Below, in pieces: positions 24,726 to 34,072 of a stretch of DNA of 64,000 nt. Position 1 is the first letter of the stretch. Each line of letters starts with the position of its first letter. The stretch comes from Phycisphaera sp. Lineage in GTDB: Bacteria > Planctomycetota > Phycisphaerae > Phycisphaerales > UBA1924. The notes below the pieces were generated by a model, which was given only the letters and a program-made list of their open reading frames with translations, was not told the origin of the DNA and did no database searches. The translations under genes were made by a program, and so were the position numbers. Location of the stretch: NCBI GenBank assembly GCA_025916675.1, contig CP098402.1, forward strand, positions 1,173,205 through 1,237,204, given 5' to 3'.

Positions 24726-25803
24726 AATTCGCGAGATGAGCGGCGCAGGCCTTCCAGGCTTGGGCCGCCTTCTCGGCTTCTTCTGTCGTGATTCCAAGGT
24801 GGAAGACGGCGCGCACGCGCCCATCGCCTTCTGATAGCACACCAATACCCTCACGAGCAAGCAAAGCACACAGTTCGTCGGCGAGCGTCTGTTGGGTTTC
24901 CAACGGTTCGTCTGGTGCGACGCGCGCGAAGACGATGTTCGTGCGCACGTCCTGGGGGTCGAGGGCCATGCCGGGGCAATCGGTGATGGCGTCGGCCAGC
25001 AGCCGTGCGTGGGCGTGGTCGTCGGCCAACCGCTCGATGTGATGATCCAAGGCGTGCAATGCGGCCGCGGCGAGGATGCCGGACTGACGCATGGCACCGC
25101 CCAGCAGCTTCCGCCAGCGGCGGGCGAGGGCGATGGTCTTTGCATCGCCGGCCAGGGCCGAGCCGACTGGGGCGCCGAGGCCCTTCGAGAAGCACACGCT
25201 CACGCTGTTGGCGTCGCGGACGAGCCGTGAAAGCGGCTGGCCGGTGGCGACGCTTGCGTTCCACATCCGGGCACCATCGACATGGAAGCGCAGGTTCAGC
25301 GTTTTGGCTTCTTCGGCGATGGTATCGATCGCGTCAATGTCCCACACATGCCCGCCACCCTTGTTGTGCGTGTTCTCGATGGCCACCATCCGCGTGGGCG
25401 GGCAGTGCTGGTCCTCGAAGCGGATGTTTCGGCGGAGGGTCTGGGGCGTGAATTGGCCGCGCTCGCCCGGCACAAGCCGGATGGAGCAGCCCGCGACCGC
25501 CGCGTAGCCACCGGTCTCCCAGTGGTAGATATGGGACTGTTCGTGCGTGACGATCTCGTCGCCGGGCTGGGTCTGGGTCTTGATGGCCAGCAGGTTGGCC
25601 ATGGTGCCGCTGGGGACGAAGATGGCCGCTTCTTTGCCGAGCATCTGCGCGACGCGTGCTTCGAGTTTGCGAACGGTCGGGTCGCCCTCCTGCACGTCAT
25701 CGCCAACCTCGGCCCGGGCCATGGCCTCGCGCATGGCGTCGGTGGGGCGCGTGACGGTGTCACTGCGGAGGTCGACGGCGAGTTCGGCGGTGGGGGTGCC
25801 CAT
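24700..25803 (-). CDS. ltaE: Low-specificity L-threonine aldolase
   Basis: This PLP enzyme splits L-threonine or L-allo-threonine to glycine and acetaldehyde in the cytoplasm. It has 367 residues, slightly longer than the usual 330-350. The family start DLRSDTVTRPTDAMREAM is present, with the PLP-stacking EQSHIYHWETGG region, FHVDGARMWNAS (cofactor Asp) and the Schiff-base Lys207 in FSKGLGAPVGS. It lies 27 bp after the MFS gene on the same strand, probably in one operon. Confidence 0.95.
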   Translation of the reverse strand: MGTPTAELAVDLRSDTVTRPTDAMREAMARAEVGDDVQEGDPTVRKLEARVAQMLGKEAAIFVPSGTMANLLAIKTQTQPGDEIVTHEQSHIYHWETGGYAAVAGCSIRLVPGERGQFTPQTLRRNIRFEDQHCPPTRMVAIENTHNKGGGHVWDIDAIDTIAEEAKTLNLRFHVDGARMWNASVATGQPLSRLVRDANSVSVCFSKGLGAPVGSALAGDAKTIALARRWRKLLGGAMRQSGILAAAALHALDHHIERLADDHAHARLLADAITDCPGMALDPQDVRTNIVFARVAPDEPLETQQTLADELCALLAREGIGVLSEGDGRVRAVFHLGITTEEAEKAAQAWKACAAHLANFSSRAATR

Positions 25804-25830
25804 GGGGTCTCCAAATGGTCGTGGACTTGC

Positions 25831-27192
25831 TCAGGCACTCGTGCGGCTGGGCGGGGCGGTCTCGAAGGGCTCCTCGCGGATGCGGCTTCGGATGGTCGGA
25901 TCCTTGGCCAGCACGAAGAACGCCGCCGTCCCGCAGCACGCGATGAGCAGGCATAGAGCGTACGTCCATGCTCCTGGGTTGAAGCCGAAGCCCGAGCTGG
26001 CGGCGATCGTATAGATGGCCACGCCGATCATGGGTGCCAACGCCCCGCGGACGCCGGTGAGCGTCACGTGGACGCCCATGTACTGCGACTCGCGGCCGGG
26101 CGGGGCAAAGTCGAGGTGGCCCAGGTTCCAGGCGAGCACGCCGCCGGCGAAGGCGATGCCTTTGGCGATGGTCGCGAGCACGACGAGCCAGAGCTGGTCG
26201 GTCCACACGCCGACGATCATGAGCGAGAGGTTGATCAGGAACGCCCAGCTATGGATGGTGCGAAACCGCACGATGTGCGTGTGGTCGAGCAGCCGGGCCC
26301 ACAGGGGAATAAACAGCGGCATGAGCCCTAATGGGATCGAGCTGGCGATGACGATGCCCGCGAGGTACTCCAGCTCGAACTGCTCGCGGAGCACCAGCAC
26401 GAGCGGGGCGCCGGCCATCATGTTGCCCATGCCCAGCATGAACTGGGCAGACATGAATCGCGCGAACGGACGGTCGTTTCGCAGCGTGCGCACGACCGAC
26501 CATGGGTTGAGCGAGACCGCCCGCTTCGATTCGCCCTTGCTTTCGCCGGCTAGTAGGGCGGCTTCGTGGCGGACGCGGATCTTGGAGTAATGCCACACGC
26601 CAATGCCGGCTAGCAGGGCCCCGGCCGGCAGCATGACCCGGAACGCCCGATCGTCGTAGTCCATCGCCTGGCCCAGGCCGAGGCCCAGCAGTGCCAGGCT
26701 GAGAACCTGGATGGTCGCGAATTTGCCGGTAATCTGGGCCCGGGTATCACGGCGGTAGTTGTAGCTCCAGACGGTCGAGCGGATGGTGACGAGCCCGGCC
26801 CAGAACATGCGGCCAGCCACCACCGCGAGTGTGGTCGTGACCAGGCCCAGCCCCGACCTCGGACTGAAGGCGATGACCAGCACCATCGCCAGCAGCGCGA
26901 GCTGGAGCAGGTTCATGAAGCGGATCTTGGGCGAGCCGTGGCTCAGCTTGACCCACACGAAGCTGGTGATGTTGGCCATCGCCGGCGCGGCCGCCAGCAC
27001 GCCCACGGCCAGGTTCAGCAGGATGGGATCGACGCGGCCCTCGTAGGCCACGCGGACCAGCACGCTGATGATCGCGCCCTCGGTGGCGGCCAACGCGAAG
27101 GGCATGAACACCGCCGCCAGGGCCTCGCGCCGGTAGTTGGCCCTCGCCATGAGAGGTACCGAGTCGGGCAGGAAGCTCCACAGCACCCGCAT
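25831..27192 (-). CDS. Major facilitator superfamily transporter
   Basis: This is an integral membrane protein with about twelve hydrophobic segments in two sets of six, starting near REALAAVFMPFALAATEGAIIS and ending near ALCLLIACCGTAAFFVLA, with a charged central loop (RHEAALLAGESKGESKRA). No substrate signature is visible. ATG 27192 gives 453 residues. A frame open to GTG 27300 would add a Pro-rich 36-residue tail that runs into a 22-bp palindrome, so I prefer the shorter form. Threonine aldolase follows on the same strand. Confidence 0.85.
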   Translation of the reverse strand: MRVLWSFLPDSVPLMARANYRREALAAVFMPFALAATEGAIISVLVRVAYEGRVDPILLNLAVGVLAAAPAMANITSFVWVKLSHGSPKIRFMNLLQLALLAMVLVIAFSPRSGLGLVTTTLAVVAGRMFWAGLVTIRSTVWSYNYRRDTRAQITGKFATIQVLSLALLGLGLGQAMDYDDRAFRVMLPAGALLAGIGVWHYSKIRVRHEAALLAGESKGESKRAVSLNPWSVVRTLRNDRPFARFMSAQFMLGMGNMMAGAPLVLVLREQFELEYLAGIVIASSIPLGLMPLFIPLWARLLDHTHIVRFRTIHSWAFLINLSLMIVGVWTDQLWLVVLATIAKGIAFAGGVLAWNLGHLDFAPPGRESQYMGVHVTLTGVRGALAPMIGVAIYTIAASSGFGFNPGAWTYALCLLIACCGTAAFFVLAKDPTIRSRIREEPFETAPPSRTSA

Positions 27193-27294
27193 CGCCACCG
27201 AGCGCGAGGCCCGGCGGTCGGGCTGCGCTTCGGGGCTGTTCGGTGGTGGGGGGCTCACCAGATATCGTTGACGCGAAACTGCCTGAGGCAAGCC

Positions 27295-27316
27295 CGGCAC
27301 GGGTCGACCCGTGCCG
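27295..27316. promoter_or_regulatory. Perfect 22-bp palindrome between divergent genes
   Basis: The sequence at 27295-27316 (half-site CGGCACGGGTC) is its own reverse complement and lies between the MFS gene and lepA, which diverge. A perfect dyad in a divergent promoter region is typical of a regulator binding site, but it could also be a transcribed hairpin. No regulator gene is adjacent. Confidence 0.45.
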
Positions 27317-27442
27317 ATGGGCGGCCTTTCTCGTGCCGATTACCGGGTTCGAGCGGGCGTGCGAACTACAATGGCAGCTTGGCGGCACTTCCCCGCCTGC
27401 CACCCATCCCAAGACCCGCTGCCAGAGAGACCCGACGAGAGC

Positions 27443-29252
<1,810 letters not shown>

Positions 29253-29263
<11 letters not shown>

Positions 29264-30056
29264 GATCGTGACGAATCATGCGAACAATGAGGCTAAGCGA
29301 ACAGATTTGTCAGATGCTGTACTGATTGAGGCGTTTGATTTCTTTTCCGGCGCGGTTCCTCCTGGGCCAGTATTTCAACTTGAAACCGACGACTTGATCA
29401 CGATCGTCCGTTCCCGGACTAGCGAATCGTTGTGGACTGGCGTGTCGAGACTTGCGATAATCGGCTTAGTAGCCTCGTTTGAGGCGTTTTGCAAAGACCT
29501 CTTTGCCGCAACCATCAATATCGATCCCACGTTAGTGCGCGAACTGAAGAGTGCCAAGTTTGATATTTCGGTTGACTTGACTTCTCTTTTGATCTTGGAT
29601 GTGCCTACTCCACACTGTTTCGGTTTCTTTTTGGGCGAACGATTGAAACTAAATGAACCGAAGAAGGTGAATGCAGCTTTTTTCTCAAGCCTTGGTGTTT
29701 CTCCATTGGCCAAGGATGATATGAAGTACCTGGCCCGTCTATTGGAAGAACGACACCTGCTCGTACATCATGGAGGCATGATCACAAGTAGGTACCATGC
29801 GTCAAAGTTGAGACGCCGAGAGATTTCTGATCGCTTACATGTAGATTCCCTTGAGATTACCGAGGATGAAATTGGTGCTCACATTCACCAGCTGCGCAAA
29901 CTGGCTCACAAGATGCTGAAGACTGTGGCATCAGCTATGAGGAAGCGATCTAATTTGTCTGGCTCTACTTATTATCCGGTACAGCTTGAGGGAGTAGCGA
30001 TGCTTGAATGGTGGGAGCCCGATGACGCCTCAGATAGTCCCGGCGTAGTAGAATAA
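29253..30056 (+). CDS. HEPN-like domain protein, AT-rich accessory gene
   Basis: The protein has 267 residues and is mostly helical. The segment ERHLLVHHGG at 166-175 fits the R-x4-H pattern of HEPN domains (Arg167, His172), many of which are RNases in toxin or defence systems. The preceding helix SRLAIIGLVASFEAFCKDLF also fits the first HEPN helix. No antitoxin or nucleotidyltransferase gene is beside it. The base composition is clearly richer in A/T than in its neighbours, which suggests recent acquisition. The start is GTG 29253, overlapping the lepA stop; GTG 29268 is an alternative. HEPN assignment is inference from the motif only. Confidence 0.7.
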
Positions 30057-30114
30057 AGATGCAGATCTCCTACATTAGCTCTTAAAACCTGATACCAATC
30101 AACCGGTACCGCTC

Positions 30115-30513
30115 ATGCCCACCCTCCTCGAAACCATCCTCTACACCCCCGACCCCGTCGCCGCCGCCCGCTTCTACGCGGAGGTCCTCGGCCTGCGCCT
30201 GCTGGAAGAGCCCAGCGAGCGGATGGCCGTGCTGCGGGTGGACGAGGCGTCGGTGCTGTTGCTGTTCGAGCCTAACTGGTCGGGCCGGCCGGGGCGGGAT
30301 GTGCCCAGCCACGGGGCGACCGGGCCGGGGCACGTGGCGTTCCTGGTTGATGACCTGGACGCCTGGCCCGCGCGGCTGGCGCAGCACGGCGTCGAGATCG
30401 AGAAAGAGGTTACCTGGCCCGAGGGTTTCTTCCGCGCCGGTCGGTCGATCTACTTCCGAGACCCGGCGGGAAACTCGGTCGAAGTGATGGACGCGGATAT
30501 CTGGCCCGAGTGA
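30115..30513 (+). CDS. Glyoxalase/bleomycin resistance (VOC) superfamily protein
   Basis: The 132-residue single VOC unit has the usual two beta-alpha-beta-beta-beta modules: ETILYTPDPVAAARFYAEVLGL at the start and GHVAFLVDDLDAWPARLAQHGV in the middle, closing with IYFRDPAGNSVEVMD. Candidate metal ligands are His in GHVAF and Glu in SVEVM. Members include lyases, isomerases and resistance proteins; the substrate cannot be told from the sequence. The gene is transcribed alone toward the BlaI/M56 pair. Confidence 0.9.
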   Translation: MPTLLETILYTPDPVAAARFYAEVLGLRLLEEPSERMAVLRVDEASVLLLFEPNWSGRPGRDVPSHGATGPGHVAFLVDDLDAWPARLAQHGVEIEKEVTWPEGFFRAGRSIYFRDPAGNSVEVMDADIWPE

Positions 30514-30546
30514 GGTTCCAGCCCTTCGGAGCTGCAACGAAACCGT

Positions 30547-30564
30547 CCCGGGCGAGTGCCCGGG
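30547..30564. terminator. GC hairpin between convergent genes
   Basis: A perfect 7-bp stem (CCCGGGC at 30547-30553, GCCCGGG at 30558-30564) with a GAGT loop lies between the convergent VOC and M56 genes. No T-run follows on either strand, so termination by this hairpin is only probable. Confidence 0.45.
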
Positions 30565-30595
30565 CCGTTCGTGTTCCAGCGTGTCCGGCTCGTGA

Positions 30596-32968
30596 CTACC
30601 GGGTCCCACCAACGCGGCGACGGGCAACGTCGATCAGCGTGTCGATGTTCTCATCGGTCAAGCCTTTGTCTTCAAGCCATCCACGCAGGCGGGCGTTGAG
30701 TTCGAAGTCCTTGCCTTCTTCCTTCATTTCGTAGGCGATGCGCTCGAGGGCACCAAGAGCCGAAGGGACCTTCTCGCGTGGGATGCCCGCCTCGATCAGG
30801 TAAGCGGCCAAACGCTGCTGCTGCTCGACGGAACGACGCTCGGCTTCGGCCCGATCGCGGGCTTCGACCTCGGCCCGCTCGCGTGCCTCGGCCTCTTCTT
30901 GGGTTGTGCGGTGGAGCAGCTCTGCGTATAGCTGCTCGGCGCGAGCCAGATCGCCACGCAGGGTGAGCGCCTCGACCTTGGCCAACTCGTTGGCCCTCTT
31001 CTGGTCGGCGATCTCGGCTTTGACGCGAGCCAACTTCTCGACGCGCTGCTTGAGTTGGTCGATCATCTTGACGGCCTCGGCCGGGGTCATGGCACCGTGA
31101 TCGATGGCGTGCGCGATGTGCTCGTGGATCACGGCCAGGTGGTGCTCGTGCTGCTGCTTGGGCTCGGTGGCTTGAACGGCGAGGCCCTGGTAATACCACT
31201 GGAGGGCATCGCGAGTCCTGGCAATGGTTGCGTTGGCCCGATCGTCGTGCTTGGCGAGGGTCTCGAGGCCGGCCTTGACTGCTGCCAGTTCGGCGGCCTG
31301 CTTCTGGTGCTCGGCCTGAGCACGATGGTGGAGTGCGATCAGGTGCTCATCGGCTTGCTGTTGCGACACTTCGCCCGTCGCGACGAGCGCGGCCAGCCTC
31401 TTCTTGGTCTCGTAGTGCTCGAATTGAATCTTGAGATCTCGCTCGAACTCGGCCATCTTCTGCTGGCCTTCTTCGGGGCTGATCTCGCCGGCGTCGATGG
31501 CCGCGTGGATCTTGGTGCGGATCTCGGCGGTCTTGGCCATGAACTTCGCGTGGAGGCCCTGATGTTCCCTTGCTTCGGCCATCTTGGCTTGGGCTTGCTC
31601 GCGTGAGAGGCGGCCCGCGGCGACGGCGTCGGCGACCTGCTGGCGGAGCATGGCGAGCCGGGCTTCGTCGGCGGTCTGCCCGAGCACCGAAGCGGTGAAC
31701 AAGGCGTGATGCTTCGCTTCGAGTTCGTGTTGTGCGGCTTGGAGGTGTCGTGCGGCTTCATCGTGCGAGATCTTGCCCGCGTCGATGGCCGCGTCGAGTT
31801 CGGCGTTGATCTTGGCCAGGTGCTCATCAAAGGCGTGCTGGGTCTCCGAGCCGTTGAAGATGAGCGCGTCGTAGAGGTCGCGGACCCGCTGGTCTTCGGC
31901 GCCGGCGATTTCGGCGTACTGGCGGACGATTTCGAGGGCTCGCTGATCCTGGGCTCCATCATCGGCGCTCAGGGCGTGCGCGATGCCCGTGGCGGCGACG
32001 ATGGTGCCGGCCGCGATGGCCAGCGTGGCCCGCCATGCCGTGGCGCGTTGGGCCGTGGGGTGGTTGGTTCCGACGATGCGTGCGATGCGTGACATGAGCG
32101 GTCCTCCGGTTGCGGCCAGGGCGGCCTGGGGAGATGCACTTCGGATCGTTTCAAGCCGGGCGAGCGCCTCGGCGAAGACTTTGGGATGGGGTGATGAGCG
32201 GACGGCCGCGTCGTCGCAGCAGTTCTCGCGTTCGGTGCGGATCTGATTCGACAGCCACCACGTGACCGGGTGGAAGAACAGGGCCGTCTCGATGAAGATC
32301 TGGATGGCGTTCAGCACGTGGTCGTGCCGGCGGATGTGGGCGAGCTCGTGGACCAGAACCGCTCGGAGTTGCTCGGGGGTGAGCGAGGCGAAGGCGGACA
32401 TCGGCACCAGCACCACGGGCGTGAGCCAGCCGACGACCATCGGCACTTCTGCGGTCGCGCTGCGGAGCAGCCGGACCTTGGGACTGATGCGCAACTCGTG
32501 CTTGAGCGCTCCGAAGGTCTCGATCCAACTGGTGGAGGGGCTCGAGACCGCATGCCGGGTGAGGCGTCGAGCCATGAGGCACTGGGCGAAGAGGCGCGCC
32601 TGCAGCACGGCAACGCCGGCTATCCAGAGCCAGGCGATGCCGTGAATCAGTTGATGGGGAATAGATGAGCCCCCGGACGAGACCGTCGCAAGCAACTCTG
32701 GAGTAGGGGTCGCAGGGAGTGGAACCGATGAACCGGCCGTGATGCTCGCCGGCACGAGTGCATACCCCAGCGTAGAAACAAACGCCAACGCGCACGATGC
32801 CAACGCGATGCAGGAGATCCAATATCGGGCAGAAGCCCTGGACTTGTCGGCCAGAGCTAGCGCGAACGCCGCAACAACACCAATGGCCGCGCCTTGCCAG
32901 AGGAAGTGCAGCACCGCAGAGCCGAGCGCGGTTGCCAGGGCACTCAGTGATAGATCCAGGCCCATCAT
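30596..32968 (-). CDS. M56 (BlaR1-type) membrane metalloprotease with coiled-coil C-terminal region
   Basis: This 790-residue sensor protease is the partner of the BlaI repressor. The N-terminal half has the M56 layout with membrane segments near residues 14-40, 50-72 and 108-126, then the zinc motif HELAH at 207-211 and the downstream ENCCDDAA helix. A further hydrophobic segment lies near ATLAIAAGTIVAATGIAHAL. BlaR1 and MecR1 end in a penicillin-binding sensor. Here that domain is absent and replaced by about 430 residues of charged helix (Glu, Ala, Gln and His rich), probably a long coiled coil outside the membrane. The signal sensed is therefore not obviously a beta-lactam. The ATG overlaps the BlaI stop (ATGA). 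Confidence 0.9.
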   Translation of the reverse strand: MMGLDLSLSALATALGSAVLHFLWQGAAIGVVAAFALALADKSRASARYWISCIALASCALAFVSTLGYALVPASITAGSSVPLPATPTPELLATVSSGGSSIPHQLIHGIAWLWIAGVAVLQARLFAQCLMARRLTRHAVSSPSTSWIETFGALKHELRISPKVRLLRSATAEVPMVVGWLTPVVLVPMSAFASLTPEQLRAVLVHELAHIRRHDHVLNAIQIFIETALFFHPVTWWLSNQIRTERENCCDDAAVRSSPHPKVFAEALARLETIRSASPQAALAATGGPLMSRIARIVGTNHPTAQRATAWRATLAIAAGTIVAATGIAHALSADDGAQDQRALEIVRQYAEIAGAEDQRVRDLYDALIFNGSETQHAFDEHLAKINAELDAAIDAGKISHDEAARHLQAAQHELEAKHHALFTASVLGQTADEARLAMLRQQVADAVAAGRLSREQAQAKMAEAREHQGLHAKFMAKTAEIRTKIHAAIDAGEISPEEGQQKMAEFERDLKIQFEHYETKKRLAALVATGEVSQQQADEHLIALHHRAQAEHQKQAAELAAVKAGLETLAKHDDRANATIARTRDALQWYYQGLAVQATEPKQQHEHHLAVIHEHIAHAIDHGAMTPAEAVKMIDQLKQRVEKLARVKAEIADQKRANELAKVEALTLRGDLARAEQLYAELLHRTTQEEAEARERAEVEARDRAEAERRSVEQQQRLAAYLIEAGIPREKVPSALGALERIAYEMKEEGKDFELNARLRGWLEDKGLTDENIDTLIDVARRRVGGTR

Positions 32969-33357
32969 CGCTGGCCACCTTCGAGCTTATCGAGCATCTC
33001 GCGGATCTCGCGGAGTTCTTCGGGTGTCGACTTGCGCATCGAGAGCGCGCGCAGAACGAGACTGCCCGGCGATCCGCTGAACGCACGGTCGACTAGGTCG
33101 CCCAGGAGCATTGATTGCGTCTGCTTTTGCGGCCGCGTGGCCTTGAACACCTGCGGGCGGACGGTCGCGTCCTTCTCGAGCAAGCCCTTCTCGGTCATGA
33201 TTTGCATGAACTTCAGGACGGTGGTGTAGCCCACGTCCTGTCGCTCGCTGATGATGTCGAAGACCTCGCGAACCGTGGCCGGTCCGTGCTCCCATACCAC
33301 TGCGAGGATGGCCAGCTCGGAATCGGTCGGTTTTCGATCGGGTGATGACTTCGCCAC
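32965..33357 (-). CDS. BlaI/MecI/CopY family transcriptional repressor
   Basis: This 130-residue winged-helix repressor has the family start PTDSELAILAVVWEHGPATVREV, the recognition helix YTTVLKFMQIMTEKGLL and a C-terminal dimer region (LLGDLVDRAFSGSPGSLV) where members of this family are cut by the cognate M56 protease. It probably represses its own two-gene operon and perhaps other loci; candidate operator dyads lie 35-78 bp upstream. Confidence 0.95.
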   Translation of the reverse strand: MAKSSPDRKPTDSELAILAVVWEHGPATVREVFDIISERQDVGYTTVLKFMQIMTEKGLLEKDATVRPQVFKATRPQKQTQSMLLGDLVDRAFSGSPGSLVLRALSMRKSTPEELREIREMLDKLEGGQR

Positions 33358-33391
33358 GCGGCCCCCTCACGAGTCTCTTCGTCAATTTTAC

Positions 33392-33435
33392 ACGAAGGGA
33401 TTCGTCAATCAAGCCTGGATCACGAAAGTTCTCGT
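33392..33435. promoter_or_regulatory. Two candidate operator dyads upstream of the BlaI-M56 operon
   Basis: The 14-bp dyad ACGAAGGGATTCGT (33392-33405) recurs as ACGAAAGTTCTCGT at 33422-33435, exactly 30 bp away, which is close to three helical turns. The local sequence is AT-richer than average. Position directly upstream of a BlaI-type gene makes autoregulation likely; the assignment is inference. Confidence 0.5.
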
Positions 33436-33564
33436 CATTCCGCCAAACGAGTGTGTTCGGCCTGCCACTTCTCGCAATACGGCTCGCTTTTTGTTCTTCC
33501 GGCCATGAATGGAGCGTGATTCAGACAGCCGCAGAAGCTCTTCCTCTGTTCGCGTGGATCGGCA

Positions 33565-33606
33565 AACTTTAGAATCAACTAGCCCGCGACCATATTGGAC
33601 GCGGGC
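33565..33606 (-). terminator. Terminator-like hairpin on the minus strand
   Basis: A 7-bp stem (GCCCGCG at 33582-33588, CGCGGGC at 33600-33606) with an 11-base loop is followed, reading leftwards, by a T-rich AGTTGATTCT. It resembles the terminator of tRNA-Asn at 54981-55018 in sequence and orientation. Nothing annotated on this strand ends just before it. Confidence 0.45.
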
Positions 33607-33621
33607 CTGGGAAGCTCCCCG
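33597..33621. repeat. 25-bp direct repeat, copy 1 (matches tRNA-Asn 3' flank)
   Basis: This block is identical to 55007-55031 and in the same orientation. The distant copy includes the last seven bases of tRNA-Asn and half of its terminator. Here no intact tRNA adjoins it. Confidence 0.75.
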
Positions 33622-34072
33622 ATCGGAACCGTTTCAAACTGCACTACGCCGCGATGGCGGCCTCCGGGGCACAGGGAGCGTGTTAACAGCAGTGTCGGGC
33701 TGAGTCTGGGCTTTACTGCCCCGGGACTGGGAGTTGCTGGCGAGCCCACGATCGCCAATGGTCGCCTTGACCTGAAGTGATGACGGAGCCGACCCGTTGT
33801 GTATGAAATCGTGTTCGTACCGAGCGCAACCGACAACATGTCCACTGGAGAACCCGGATTAATTAACCGGGAACCAGATCTGCGGGTTTTCAATTTTGCG
33901 AGCGCAAGGTGCTATCAACGCGAGAGTTGCGATGTGATAGCGTCGAGTAGCTCAGTAAAAGTGACCAATAATGTGTTTACCGGATGCAGCAGGTCGGGTA
34001 CAAGATGCGAAATACCTAGGCAGAAGATGTCTGGGCCGGCAGGATTCAGGGTGGATGATGCAGGGGACAGTG

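Larger units (their letters stand above)
33436..34072. other. Intergenic region with a terminator-like hairpin and possible structured RNA
   Basis: No protein gene is credible here. The stretch contains a minus-strand terminator-like hairpin (33565-33606), the 25-bp copy of the tRNA-Asn 3' flank (33597-33621), a short hairpin (33648-33661) and an 8-bp complementary pair (33664-33671 with 33717-33724). The rest leads into the rhs gene; a GGGGA site lies just before its ATG. Confidence 0.4.

Noticed and set aside
33615-33740. A possible tRNA next to the 25-bp repeat at 33.6 kb
   Set aside because: Only the last seven acceptor bases and the flank match tRNA-Asn. No T-arm, anticodon arm or D-arm could be folded.
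33579-33893. A 104-codon minus-strand open frame
   Set aside because: It runs through the terminator-like hairpin and the tRNA-flank repeat, has no ribosome site and no domain; it is better explained as non-coding structure.
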